Positions 1 through 7,975 of a stretch of 64,000 nucleotides of DNA are shown in pieces (positions within the stretch are counted from its first letter, which is position 1; every line of letters begins with the position of its first letter). Source of the DNA: Phenylobacterium soli (GTDB lineage Bacteria; Pseudomonadota; Alphaproteobacteria; Caulobacterales; Caulobacteraceae). The stretch covers positions 2,232,001 through 2,296,000 of the forward strand of contig NZ_QFYQ01000001.1 of NCBI RefSeq assembly GCF_003254475.1. The letters are read 5' to 3'. The notes below the pieces were generated by a model. That model had not been told where the DNA came from. It saw only the letters and a program-made list of their open reading frames with translations, and searched no databases. Made by a program: the position numbers and the translations under genes.

Positions 1-185
1 GTCACGAAGCCTCGCTCGAAGGCATGGCTCATCCCCGGCACGTCGGTGAGCAGCGAGGCCAGGAGGCCGCCGGTGCAGCTCTCTGCGGTGACGAGGCTGA
101 GCTTCAGCTCGCAGGCGCGGGCGAGGACCGCCTGGGCGAGGCGGTCCACTTCCGGCGGCAGGGCAGGGTCGAGCGCCTCGGCCAT
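1..185 (-). CDS. CinA family protein (nicotinamide-nucleotide amidohydrolase), 3' end beyond window
   Basis: The reading frame starts at ATG 185-183 and runs off the left edge, giving about 61 residues. The visible part carries TAESCTGG followed by [13 protein letters not shown], the signature of the CinA C-terminal domain (PncC), which deamidates nicotinamide mononucleotide in pyridine-nucleotide recycling. The short N-terminus before the motif suggests a stand-alone CinA C-terminal domain rather than full-length CinA. The gene starts 4 bp after the stop of the hemerythrin gene, so the two are probably co-transcribed. The stop codon is not visible. Confidence 0.8.
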   Translation of the reverse strand, partial: MAEALDPALPPEVDRLAQAVLARACELKLSLVTAESCTGGLLASLLTDVPGMSHAFERGFV

Positions 186-189
186 GGGG

Positions 190-744
190 TCAGTGCATCT
201 CCATGCCGTCGCCCTTCATCTGGGCCTGGAGCTGCTTCTTGCGCTGCATGAGCTGCTCGCCCAGCGCCTTCAGGTCCATGTCGGACTTCTGGCACTGCGG
301 GAAGTACTCCTTCTCCTCTTCCTCGACATGGTGCTCGATCTGCTCCTGCAGGACCGTGACCTTGGCGTCGAACATCTCGTCCGAGGCGTCCATGCCCCGG
401 ATCTGCTCGATGAGGTCCTTGGCGGCCTGGTGCTCGACGATCGCCTCGTTGACGATCTCGTCGTCCTTCAGGAACTCGCGCGAGGCCGGATAGAAGATCT
501 CCTCCTCGATCTGGGTGTGGATCGTCAGCTCCATGCAGATCCTGTCGGCGAGCTGGCGCTTGCGCGCCTCGCCCGAGGCCTTCTCGAACTGGCCGAACAG
601 CTTCTCCACCTCGCGGTGGTCGGCCTTGAGGAGCTGGATGGCGTCCTTCTGGCGCGCGGACGCGGTTTTCCGGGCCGTGGACTTGCCGGACGCCGACTTG
701 CGGCTGGAGCTCTTCGAGGTGCTGGAATGGGTGGCGGTCGCCAT
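190..744 (-). CDS. Hemerythrin HHE cation-binding domain protein
   Basis: 184 residues. The first ~30 are rich in Ser, Lys, Ala and Thr and look like a flexible basic tail. An HHE four-helix domain follows, with histidine/glutamate motifs HREVEKLF (H43), [20 protein letters not shown] and [12 protein letters not shown]. These are the expected ligands of a non-haem di-iron or oxygen/NO-sensing centre. The reading frame continues upstream past 744, but the ATG at 744 begins the basic tail, and the region upstream overlaps the divergent oxidoreductase gene, so this start is preferred. The protein is cytoplasmic, as no signal peptide is seen. An EcfG-like promoter candidate lies about 47 bp upstream, which would fit a general stress role. 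Confidence 0.85.
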   Translation of the reverse strand: MATATHSSTSKSSSRKSASGKSTARKTASARQKDAIQLLKADHREVEKLFGQFEKASGEARKRQLADRICMELTIHTQIEEEIFYPASREFLKDDEIVNEAIVEHQAAKDLIEQIRGMDASDEMFDAKVTVLQEQIEHHVEEEEKEYFPQCQKSDMDLKALGEQLMQRKKQLQAQMKGDGMEMH

Positions 745-790
745 GGTGAGCCTCTCTCTCAGACGGGGGACGGGCCTCTCGTCCGCCTTG

Positions 791-815
791 AACCCCCCGG
801 CCGATGCTCGGTTCC
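791..815 (-). promoter_or_regulatory. Candidate EcfG/SigT-type promoter for the hemerythrin gene
   Basis: On the minus strand GGAAC (815-811) is followed after 16 bp by GGTT (794-791). The alphaproteobacterial general-stress sigma factor EcfG recognises GGAAC-N16/17-CGTT, so there is one mismatch in the -10. The distance to the start codon at 744 is compatible with a short leader. The assignment is by motif only. Confidence 0.35.
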
Positions 816-852
816 GCCTTGATTTTCGCGCCCTGAGCGGCTCGTTAGGCCC

Positions 853-1884
853 ATGACCCAGAGGGCCGACGGGCGGGCGAAGGTGACGGTGGCTGGCGCG
901 GGCGCGCTGGGGCTGAGCGCGGCCCTGGCCCTGGCCGACGCCGGCTGCGAGGTCACTGTCTACGACCCGGCGCCGCACGCCAACGCCTCGGCCGTGGCGG
1001 CCGGGATGATCGCCCCGGTGTTCGAGGCCGTGCTCGATCCGGAAGCTGCGCCGCACTTCGACCTGCTGATGCGGGCGCGGGACCTGTGGCCGGAGCTGGC
1101 GCGGCGCAGCGGCGTCGTGCTGGACCGCTCGGGGGCCATGGCGGTGGGGGCCGAGCCGTGGCTGGAGGGCGTCGAGGCGGCGCTGATCCGGCTGGGCGTG
1201 CACGGCATCGACCTGCCGCGGCGCACGGCCGAGGAGCTGGCGCCCGGCCTCTCCGAGGTGTTCGCGGGCGGGGTGCTGGTGCGCGAGGACTGGCGGCTGG
1301 AACCCGGCGCGGCCCTGGCCGCCCTCAGGGCGGCGGCCGAGGCGGCGGGCGTCAGCTTCCGGAACAAGCGGGCGCTCGACGCCGGCGAGGCCGACTGGCT
1401 GGTGGTCGCCACCGGCGCCGATGCGGGGCTGGTCGAGGTGGCGCCGGAGCTGGCGCAGCTGACGCCGATCAAGGGCCACATCCTGCGCATGGCCGGCGCG
1501 CCCGCCGGGCGGGTCAGCGTGCGCGGCCAGGGCGTCTACGCCGCCCCGGCGGACGGCGGGCTCTCGATTGGCGCGACCATGGAGGTGGGGGTGGCCGATC
1601 CGACGCCCGACCCCTCGCAGGCCGAACTGCTGCAGGCGGCCGGCGCGCGGCTGTTCCCGGCTCTGGCGGAGGCGCGGCCGCAGGTGTTCACCGGCGTGCG
1701 GGCGGCGACGCCGGACGGCCTGCCGCTGGTCGGGTTCTCGAAGGCGAAGGGCGTGGTGCTGGCCACGGGCGCGCGGCGCAACGGCTGGCTGCTGGCGCCG
1801 CTGGCCGCCAAGCTCGTGGCGGCCTGCGTGACGGGGGCGGAGACCGGCGCCTATGCGGGCCGCTTCGACCCGCAGCGATTCTGA
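853..1884 (+). CDS. FAD-dependent oxidoreductase, D-amino-acid/glycine oxidase (DAO) family
   Basis: 343 residues. An N-terminal Rossmann dinucleotide-binding motif GAGALG (residues 15-20) is followed by the beta2 acidic turn VTVYDP. The C-terminal part contains VRAATPDGLPLVGFS and a GARRNGWLLAPLAAKLVA segment, typical of the second half of the FAD fold in DAO enzymes. Such enzymes oxidise amines or amino acids to imines, releasing H2O2. ThiO-like glycine oxidase is one possibility, but no thiamine genes are nearby. The gene ends 11 bp before an acyl-CoA dehydrogenase whose Shine-Dalgarno overlaps this stop codon, so the two form an operon. The substrate cannot be deduced. Confidence 0.8.
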   Translation: MTQRADGRAKVTVAGAGALGLSAALALADAGCEVTVYDPAPHANASAVAAGMIAPVFEAVLDPEAAPHFDLLMRARDLWPELARRSGVVLDRSGAMAVGAEPWLEGVEAALIRLGVHGIDLPRRTAEELAPGLSEVFAGGVLVREDWRLEPGAALAALRAAAEAAGVSFRNKRALDAGEADWLVVATGADAGLVEVAPELAQLTPIKGHILRMAGAPAGRVSVRGQGVYAAPADGGLSIGATMEVGVADPTPDPSQAELLQAAGARLFPALAEARPQVFTGVRAATPDGLPLVGFSKAKGVVLATGARRNGWLLAPLAAKLVAACVTGAETGAYAGRFDPQRF

Positions 1885-1895
1885 GGAGGGGCGGG

Positions 1896-3065
1896 ATGAA
1901 CGGCTTCTGGTTCACAGAGGAGCAGGAGGCGATCCGCGAGGGCGTGCTGCGGCTCTGCGCCCGCTTCGACGCCGACTACTGGCGGCGCGCCGACGAGACC
2001 GGCGAATTCCCGGAGGCCTTCGTCGCGGCCATGGGCGAGGCGGGCTGGCTGGGCGCGGCCATGCCGCCGGAGCTGGGCGGCGCGGGCCTGGGGCTGACCG
2101 AGGCGGCGATCGCCATGCAGGCGGTGGCCGAGAGCGGCGCGGGCTTTTCCGGCGCCAGCGCGGTGCACCTGAACATCTTCGGGCCGATGCCGCTCGCCCG
2201 CTTCGGCACCGACGAGCAGAAGCAGCGGCTGATCCCGCGGCTGATCTCGGGCGAGGACAAGATGTGCTTCGGGGTGACCGAGCCGGACGCCGGCCTCGAC
2301 ACCACCAGCCTCTCCACCCGGGCGGAGCGGACGAACGACGGCTATGTCCTGCGCGGCCGCAAGATGTGGACGACCATGGCCCAGCGCGCGACCAAGATGC
2401 TGATCGTCGCGCGGACCACGCCAAAGGCCGAGGTGAAGAAGGCGACCGACGGCATCAGCCTCTTCTACGTCGACTTCGACCGGGAGCGGATCCAGGCCCG
2501 GCCGATCCCGAAGATGGGCCGAAAAGCCGTTGAATCGAATGCGGTCTTCATCGACGACCTGCACGTGCCCGCCGACGCCCTGGTGGGCGAGGAGGGCAAG
2601 GGCTTCTACTACCTGCTGGAGGGGTTGAACCCCGAGCGGGTGCTGATCGCCGCCGAGGCCGTGGGGCTCGGCCGCGCGGCCCTGAAGAAGGCCGCCGGCT
2701 ACGCCAAGGAGCGCGTGGTGTTCGGCCGGCCGATCGGCCAGAACCAGGGCGTCGCCCATCCCCTGGCGCGGAGCTGGGCGGAGCTGGAGGCGGCCAACCT
2801 CATGGCTTTTAAGGCCGCGGCCCTCTACGACGCCGGCTGCGAGTGCGGGGCCGAGGCCAATGCGGCGAAGTACCTGGCCGGGGAGGCGGGCTTCCGCGCC
2901 TGCGAGGCGGCGGTGATGGCCCACGGCGGCATGGGCTACGCCAAGGAGTTCGACGTCGAACGCTACTTCCGCGAGGCGATGATCCCGCGCCTGGCGCCGG
3001 TGAGCCGCGAGATGATCTTCAACTTCCTGGCCGAGAAGGTGCTGGGCCTGCCGAAGAGCTACTGA
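1896..3065 (+). CDS. Acyl-CoA dehydrogenase
   Basis: 389 residues, the usual length of a soluble FAD-dependent acyl-CoA dehydrogenase. Family signatures include [19 protein letters not shown] in the middle domain, [38 protein letters not shown] and the C-terminal [21 protein letters not shown]. At the position of the MCAD-type catalytic Glu (YEGT motif) this protein has LAPVSREM, so the base must come from elsewhere if it is active. A strong GAGGAGGGG ribosome site lies directly before ATG 1896. It is in an operon with the upstream FAD oxidoreductase. Its 3' end overlaps the convergent TonB-like gene by 7 bp. The natural acyl-CoA substrate is unknown. Confidence 0.9.
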   Translation: MNGFWFTEEQEAIREGVLRLCARFDADYWRRADETGEFPEAFVAAMGEAGWLGAAMPPELGGAGLGLTEAAIAMQAVAESGAGFSGASAVHLNIFGPMPLARFGTDEQKQRLIPRLISGEDKMCFGVTEPDAGLDTTSLSTRAERTNDGYVLRGRKMWTTMAQRATKMLIVARTTPKAEVKKATDGISLFYVDFDRERIQARPIPKMGRKAVESNAVFIDDLHVPADALVGEEGKGFYYLLEGLNPERVLIAAEAVGLGRAALKKAAGYAKERVVFGRPIGQNQGVAHPLARSWAELEAANLMAFKAAALYDAGCECGAEANAAKYLAGEAGFRACEAAVMAHGGMGYAKEFDVERYFREAMIPRLAPVSREMIFNFLAEKVLGLPKSY

Positions 3066-3763
3066 CCCTTCGCCAGGGCGAAGCGGATCGGGATCTGGAC
3101 CTGGGCGCCGTCGACGGGGCGGCCGTCGAGGGTCTGGGGGCTCATGCGGAAGTAGCGGGTGAGCTTGAGCGCCGCCTCGCCGAAGCCGTAGGCGTCCGGG
3201 GTCTCGGAGCGGACCCGGCAGTCGGCCACGGAGCCCTGGGCGGTCACCCGGCAGTCGAGGACGGCCTGGCCTTCCATGTTCCGGCGCAGCGCCCGGTCGG
3301 GATAGGCGCGGGCGAGCTCCTCGCCCGTCGGCCGGCGCAGCCAGGTGGGGCTGATGGCGACCGCGGGCTTGGGCGGGGCGGTCTCCGCGGGCGGCTGGGG
3401 CGTGAGCGTCTGGGCCGGATGCGCATCCTGCGGCGGCTCCGGGATCGGCCGGAGGGGGAGCGGCTCCGGCGTCGGGATGTCCAGCTGGACCGGCGGGTGG
3501 AGCGGAGGCGTCGACCTGGGCGGGATCTCGACCTTGGGCGGAGAGGCCGGCCAGTCGATGATCGGCACGTCCATGGCCCGCTCCGCCGGGGGCGGAGCGG
3601 GCGGGGGCGGCGCGAACCTCATGTAGGCCAGGTAGGCGCCTGCCGCGACGTGGACGGCGAGGGAGGCGCCGACCGCGAGGCGGAGGTGGGAGGGAGCCTT
3701 GGGCCGCGGGGCGGCCGGGAAGCCTGGAATGACAGCCTGACGCGAGACCACGGCGACCTCCAT
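3059..3763 (-). CDS. TonB family protein (energy transducer-like)
   Basis: 234 residues from ATG 3763. A TTG six bases upstream is possible but less likely. One membrane helix lies at about residues 25-45 ([18 protein letters not shown]). A long proline-rich periplasmic spacer with PPPPAPPP and [12 protein letters not shown] runs to about residue 130. A C-terminal TonB-like domain follows, with the pattern [20 protein letters not shown] and the [18 protein letters not shown] ending. Such proteins couple the proton-motive force to outer-membrane receptors, but no receptor or ExbBD genes are close by. The spacer carries no obvious Lys-Pro/Glu-Pro alternation. A 16-bp palindrome lies 15 bp upstream of the start. 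Confidence 0.8.
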   Translation of the reverse strand: MEVAVVSRQAVIPGFPAAPRPKAPSHLRLAVGASLAVHVAAGAYLAYMRFAPPPPAPPPAERAMDVPIIDWPASPPKVEIPPRSTPPLHPPVQLDIPTPEPLPLRPIPEPPQDAHPAQTLTPQPPAETAPPKPAVAISPTWLRRPTGEELARAYPDRALRRNMEGQAVLDCRVTAQGSVADCRVRSETPDAYGFGEAALKLTRYFRMSPQTLDGRPVDGAQVQIPIRFALAKGQ

Positions 3764-3777
3764 AAGCAAGGTTACAT

Positions 3778-3793
3778 GCGTAAGATATTACGC
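3778..3793. promoter_or_regulatory. 16-bp palindrome upstream of the TonB-like gene (candidate operator)
   Basis: GCGTAA-GATA-TTACGC is a perfect inverted repeat with an A/T-rich centre, located 15-30 bp before the TonB-like start codon where a -10 region would lie. It has the size and symmetry of a binding site for a dimeric repressor. No regulator gene is adjacent. I cannot assign it to a known family. Confidence 0.35.
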
Positions 3794-3843
3794 GCGTGAT
3801 CGACTGCGTCAAGTGGGCGCGCCGCCGGTCCCTGCGGTTATGG

Positions 3844-3859
3844 TTAGCGGCGCGTTAAC
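3844..3859 (+). promoter_or_regulatory. Candidate CtrA-binding site
   Basis: TTAG-CGGCGCG-TTAAC matches the Caulobacterales CtrA consensus TTAA-N7-TTAAC with a single mismatch in the first half-site. It lies 24-39 bp upstream of the transglycosylase start codon, where a CtrA-activated promoter would be. It sits in the divergent region shared with the TonB-like gene, so either or both could be controlled. Motif evidence only. Confidence 0.4.
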
Positions 3860-3882
3860 CATGGCGGCCGGACTCCTGGGGC

Positions 3883-4704
3883 ATGTCGATCCAGGGGATT
3901 CGTTCCGTCGTGGAGGCCGCCATCGAGCGGGCCTCGAAGGCGACTGGCGTCGACTTCTCCTTCCTGATGAAGACGGCCGGCCGCGAGAGCGGCATGAACC
4001 CGGGCGCCAGGGCCGGCACTTCGTCGGCGGCGGGCCTCTTCCAGTTCGTCGAACAGACCTGGCTGTCGACGCTGAAGCAGCACGGGGCGAAGTACGGCTA
4101 CGCCCGCTACGCCGAGCTGATCAACAAGGGCTCCGATGGCCGCTACCACGTCTCCGGCGAGGAGGCGAAGAAGGCGGTGATGGACCTGCGGCTCGACCCG
4201 CACGCCGCCTCGCTGATGGCCGGCGAGCTGGCGTCGGACCACGCGGCCTATCTGAAGGGCCGGGTCGGACGCGCGCCGACCGCGGGCGAGCTCTACGCCG
4301 CCCACTTCCTGGGGCCGCAGGGCTCGGCCCGGCTGATCGAGGCGCGGGAGACGACGCCGGGCGCGAGCGCGGCGCACCTCTTCCCCGACGCGGCGCGGGC
4401 CAACAAGGCGATCTTCTTCACCGGCGGACGGGCGAAGTCCGTGGCCGAGGTCTACGAGAACCTGACCCAGGCGGCGGGCGGGGCGGCGATCGACCCGCGC
4501 GTCCCGGCCCCGGACGACACCGGCTTCCTGCAGTACGCCTCGGCGCGGCGGGAAGACCGGCTGCGGGCGCAGGACGCGGTCGTGGCCATGATCCTGCGCG
4601 GCAGCCAGCCGGCCGACGAACTGGGCGTCGGCACGCGGCTGACCGGCTCGCTGTTCACCTCGGAGATGCTGAAGCTGCTCTCCGACGCCAGAAGCGACAG
4701 CTAG
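3883..4704 (+). CDS. Lytic transglycosylase (SLT domain) protein
   Basis: 273 residues. The N-terminal half is an SLT/goose-lysozyme-like fold: GRESGMNP carries the probable catalytic Glu35, and SSAAGLFQFVEQTWL is the conserved GLMQ-type block. Lower down, ELYAAHFLGPQGSARLI is also typical. There is no signal peptide, so export would need a flagellar-type or other route, or the enzyme may act from the cytoplasm on envelope assembly. The C-terminal ~80 residues are unassigned. A CtrA-like site lies just upstream, suggesting cell-cycle-timed expression such as for flagellum or pilus assembly. The link to flagella is inferred. Confidence 0.8.
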   Translation: MSIQGIRSVVEAAIERASKATGVDFSFLMKTAGRESGMNPGARAGTSSAAGLFQFVEQTWLSTLKQHGAKYGYARYAELINKGSDGRYHVSGEEAKKAVMDLRLDPHAASLMAGELASDHAAYLKGRVGRAPTAGELYAAHFLGPQGSARLIEARETTPGASAAHLFPDAARANKAIFFTGGRAKSVAEVYENLTQAAGGAAIDPRVPAPDDTGFLQYASARREDRLRAQDAVVAMILRGSQPADELGVGTRLTGSLFTSEMLKLLSDARSDS

Positions 4705-4712
4705 GGCGAGAG

Positions 4713-5918
4713 CTAGGCGGCGGCGCCGCCAGCCATCATCGCCTCGATCTGATCGGCCGTGTAGCCAAGCTCGGCGAGCACCTCGCGGGTGTGCTGGCCA
4801 AGGCCCGGCGCGCCGGGGCGCACGGCCATGTCGTCGCCCGGGAAGCGCATGGGCGCGGCCGGCGAGGGATAGGTGCCGCCTTCGCCGTCCTCGACCTGGA
4901 GCAGGGCCCCGGCGGCGGCGACCTGCGGGTCGGCGACCACGTCGGCGGGGGTCTGGACCGGCGACCAGACCATGTCGGCGGCGTCGAGACGGCGGGCGAT
5001 CTCCTCGAAGGGCAGGGCGGAGAAGGCCTTGTCGAACTCGGCCACGAGCAGCGGGCTGTTCTCGCGCCGGGCCTTGCCGGTGGCGAAGCGCTCGTCCTCG
5101 ACGAGATCGGGGCGGCCGGCCACCTCGCAGAACTTCGGCCAGTCCACCGAGCCGCCGCGCGGGTTGTGCACGAACCAGCGGTCGTCGGCGCTCTTGAAGA
5201 AGGTGGCGATGGGATTCATCGGCTGGTTGCGCGGCCGGTTGGAGGCCAGGCGCCCGAACTTGAGCTGGACGGCGAGGTCGGAGCCCACGGTGTAGACGCC
5301 CGTGCCGAGCAGCGAGGTCTGGACCAGGCGGCCCTTGCCGGTGCGCTCGCGGTCGAAGAGGCCGGCCATGATCGCGCCGACGGTGGCGAGGGCGGTGATG
5401 TGGTCGCCGAACCCGGTGCGCAGCATGAACGGGTCGGCGCCCTTCGGGGCGGTCATGTTGGCGACTCCGGCCCTCGCCCAGAAGGCGGTGACGTCGAAGC
5501 CCGGCTTGTGCGCGTCGGGGCCGGAGAGGCCGTAGCCGGTGACCACGGCATAGACGAGGCGCGGGTTGGCGGCGCGCAGGGTCGCATCGTCGAGGCCGGC
5601 GCGCTTGAGGGCGGCGGGGCGCACGTTGGTGATGAAGACGTCGGCGTCGGCCGCGAGCTTGGCCAGGGCCTCGCGGCCCTCGGGCTTTGAGGTGTCGAGG
5701 ACGATGCCGCGCTTGCCGCGGTTATCGAGGTCGAAGGTCGGGTTGCCCTTCAGCTCCGACTTCACGTCGGCGAAGACGGCGCGCATGGAATCGCCGCCCG
5801 GGCGCTCCACCTTGATGACGTCGGCGCCCCAGTCGCCCAGCATGCAGGCCGCGGCGGGGGCGGCGATGTAGGACGCGAATTCGACGACTTTGACGCCCCT
5901 GAGCAGCACGGCGCGCAT
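4713..5918 (-). CDS. CaiB/BaiF family (class III) CoA-transferase
   Basis: 401 residues. Family III features are the N-terminal LRGVKVVEFASYIAAPAAACMLGDWGADVIKVERPGGD block, the LDNRGKRGIVLD segment, and GFGDHITALATVGAIMAGL, which contains the Asp that forms the acyl-anhydride intermediate. The C-terminal LGQHTREVLAELGYTADQI is also classical. The enzyme moves CoA between carboxylic acids, or acts as a racemase in the Amacr branch; the pair of substrates cannot be told from sequence. It lies 51 bp downstream of the hybrid kinase gene on the same strand and could be read through from it. It is convergent with the transglycosylase. Confidence 0.88.
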   Translation of the reverse strand: MRAVLLRGVKVVEFASYIAAPAAACMLGDWGADVIKVERPGGDSMRAVFADVKSELKGNPTFDLDNRGKRGIVLDTSKPEGREALAKLAADADVFITNVRPAALKRAGLDDATLRAANPRLVYAVVTGYGLSGPDAHKPGFDVTAFWARAGVANMTAPKGADPFMLRTGFGDHITALATVGAIMAGLFDRERTGKGRLVQTSLLGTGVYTVGSDLAVQLKFGRLASNRPRNQPMNPIATFFKSADDRWFVHNPRGGSVDWPKFCEVAGRPDLVEDERFATGKARRENSPLLVAEFDKAFSALPFEEIARRLDAADMVWSPVQTPADVVADPQVAAAGALLQVEDGEGGTYPSPAAPMRFPGDDMAVRPGAPGLGQHTREVLAELGYTADQIEAMMAGGAAA

Positions 5919-5969
5919 CTCCCTCTGGTGATTTTGCGCGGCACTCTAGAGCAGGTGACGTCAGGGCGT

Positions 5970-7793
5970 CTAAGCCACTTCTCGATCGTTGGCGCAGGCC
6001 CGGACGGCGAGGGCGTCGGCCAGGGCGCGGGCGAGGGCCGGCATGGAGAACGGCTTGCGCAGGATCGCGCTGGCCCCGGCCGCCAGGCCGACCTCCGCCT
6101 CGTCGGGATCGCCGCCGATCAGGGCGATCATCGGGGTGCGGCCGGCGGCGCCCTCGAGTCCGCGGATGCGGCTCATCACGGCCGGGCCGTCGGAGGCGGC
6201 CGAGGCGGCGATCATCAGGACATCGAAGTCGCAGACCCGGGTGAGCTCGACGGCGCGGTGGCCGTCGGCGGCCTGGGCGACCTTGTGGCCGAGCTGCTCG
6301 AGGCCGTTGCGCAGCGAGGCGGCGGCCAGGCTGTCATCCTCGGCGATGAGGACGCGCAGGCGCGGGCGCTCGGCGGGATCGCCGATCTGGCCCTGGTCGG
6401 CCGCGGCCGGGCGCGGCGCGACGGCGTCGGCCTGCCAGGGCAGCTCGAGGGTGAAGCAGGAGCCGACGCCGGCGGCGGAATGGGCGCGCAGCTCGCCGCC
6501 CATCAGCGTGGCGAGCTGGCGGGCCAGGGTGAGGCCTAGGCCCGCGCCGGGAGAGCCCGCGCTGGTGCGGCGGATGCGCTGGAACGGCTGGAAGGCGAGC
6601 GCCAGCTCGTCCTCGCTGAGGCCGGGGCCGGTGTCGGCGACCTCGACCGCGAGCCGGCCGGCGGCGGGCAGGGTGACGCGGACCTCGACGCGGCCGCGCA
6701 GGGTGAACTTCACGGCGTTGCCGATCAGCGCGCCGAGCACCTGGCGCACGCGGGCCGGGTCGGCGATGGCCGCGCCGGCGGGGCCGGACGCCAGGTCGGC
6801 GTCCATGTGCAGGGCGATCTCCAGCCCCTTGGCCGAGGCCTGGGGGCGATGGGCGAGCACGAGGTCGCGGGCGATGGCGAGGACGTCGGTGGGCTGGGGC
6901 TCGACGGTCAGGCGACCGGCCTCGGCGGTCTCGGCGTCGAGGGTGGTATTGAGCACGGAGAGCAGCTCGTTGACCGCGTCGAGGCCGGCGGCGAGCTGTT
7001 CGCGCGAGGGCGCGGCCCGGCCGCCGCGGCCGGCGGCGGCGGCCAGCACGTGCGCGACGCCGGTGAGGCCGTTGCGGATCTCGTCGGAGAGGGTGGCCAC
7101 GAGGTCGGACTTGGAGCGGGCGAGCCGGCGGGCGGCCTCGGCCTGCTCGGCGCGTTCGGCGGCCAGGCCCTCGCGCTCGGCGGCGAGTTCGTACTGGCGG
7201 CGCAGCATGCGGTTCACGAGGAAGCCGAGGGCGAAGGCCAGGGCCGTGCCGCCCCAGGCCAGGTGCGTGGCGTCGGGATTGTCCTGGCGAAGGGTCAGGA
7301 AGGCGAGGGGGCCGGCCACGGCGGCGGGGCCGACGATCAGCAGGGCCGGCAGCCAGGGCGCGGTGAAGACCAGGCACATGATCCCCGCGGCCAGGGAGAT
7401 CATCAGCAGGGTCTCGCGCACCGGGCCGGCGCCGTCGGCGAAGCCGGCGAGCTGGGCGGTGGCCGTGGCCCAGAGCAGCCCGCCCATGAGCTGGACGCGG
7501 GCGCGGCGGGCGAGGTCCTGGGCGGCGGGCTCCTTCAGCCAGTTCACCACCGCGTAGAACATGCCCCAGGCGACGGCGAAGGTGACGAAGGCGGCGCTCA
7601 TCCAGGCGGCGTTGGGCGCGTGGCCGCCGGCCCAGACGAAGATCGGCAGGGAGACGGCGAAGGCCATCAGGGCGTAGGGCAGGAGCCCGGCCTGGGTCTC
7701 CAGGGCCTGGGCCGTCATCTGGGCGTGAGGAGCCCGCCGGATCTCGGCCTGGCGCGCCATCGGGGAGAAGATCCGGGCGGAGATCGGGGACAC
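5970..7793 (-). CDS. Degenerate membrane hybrid histidine kinase/response regulator
   Basis: 607 residues from GTG 7793; ATG 7760 is an equally plausible start. About six hydrophobic helices occupy residues ~35-200. A DHp-like helix follows, then an HATPase_c domain with N-box GNAVKFT, G1 VADTGPGLSEDEL and G2 GAGLGLTLARQLATLMGG, and a C-terminal receiver domain. The DHp motif reads LSDEIRNGLTG, so the phospho-accepting His is Asp237. The receiver keeps its acidic cluster (E485-D487) and Lys580, but the phospho-accepting Asp position is Ala529. ATP binding looks intact while both phosphotransfer residues are missing. It may act as an allosteric or scaffold pseudokinase, in the way DivL (Tyr in place of His) works in Caulobacter. 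Confidence 0.85.
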   Translation of the reverse strand: MSPISARIFSPMARQAEIRRAPHAQMTAQALETQAGLLPYALMAFAVSLPIFVWAGGHAPNAAWMSAAFVTFAVAWGMFYAVVNWLKEPAAQDLARRARVQLMGGLLWATATAQLAGFADGAGPVRETLLMISLAAGIMCLVFTAPWLPALLIVGPAAVAGPLAFLTLRQDNPDATHLAWGGTALAFALGFLVNRMLRRQYELAAEREGLAAERAEQAEAARRLARSKSDLVATLSDEIRNGLTGVAHVLAAAAGRGGRAAPSREQLAAGLDAVNELLSVLNTTLDAETAEAGRLTVEPQPTDVLAIARDLVLAHRPQASAKGLEIALHMDADLASGPAGAAIADPARVRQVLGALIGNAVKFTLRGRVEVRVTLPAAGRLAVEVADTGPGLSEDELALAFQPFQRIRRTSAGSPGAGLGLTLARQLATLMGGELRAHSAAGVGSCFTLELPWQADAVAPRPAAADQGQIGDPAERPRLRVLIAEDDSLAAASLRNGLEQLGHKVAQAADGHRAVELTRVCDFDVLMIAASAASDGPAVMSRIRGLEGAAGRTPMIALIGGDPDEAEVGLAAGASAILRKPFSMPALARALADALAVRACANDREVA

Positions 7794-7915
7794 GGGCAGG
7801 CCTCGCGACTGTTCGTGCGAAGCCTAGGGGTCGGCGGGTTGGCGCAGGGTTACGCGAAAGCGTTAATCCACAGCTTCGCCGGCAACCTCTCGTTAAGCAT
7901 AGCCATGGAAAGTCA

Positions 7916-7946
7916 GACTCGTGGGACTCTGAATCGGTGGGGATTC
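7916..7946. promoter_or_regulatory. Cluster of four GANTC (CcrM) sites in the DUF2336 promoter region
   Basis: GACTC at 7916-7920, GACTC at 7925-7929, GAATC at 7931-7935 and GATTC at 7942-7946 fall within 31 bp, 30-60 bp upstream of the ATG at 7976. GANTC is the CcrM adenine-methylation site of Caulobacterales, and GcrA acts on methylated sites near promoters. Such dense clustering is unlikely by chance in high-GC DNA and suggests methylation-dependent transcription. Confidence 0.5.
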
Positions 7947-7975
7947 GGAGCTGGGGACAGGGGCGTTCCAAGGTT

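Noticed and set aside
745..1479. Upstream extension of the hemerythrin frame on the minus strand
   Set aside because: It runs across the FAD oxidoreductase, whose Rossmann motif and colinear family blocks are on the plus strand; the basic tail begins naturally at ATG 744.
3883..4704. Phage endolysin or prophage remnant for the transglycosylase
   Set aside because: No phage structural genes, integrase or att-like repeats are nearby, and base composition matches the surroundings.
7850..7866. TTACGC-GAAA-GCGTTAA near the pseudokinase promoter as the same operator as at 3778-3793
   Set aside because: The half-sites are in the opposite order and one arm has an extra T, so similarity is probably coincidental.
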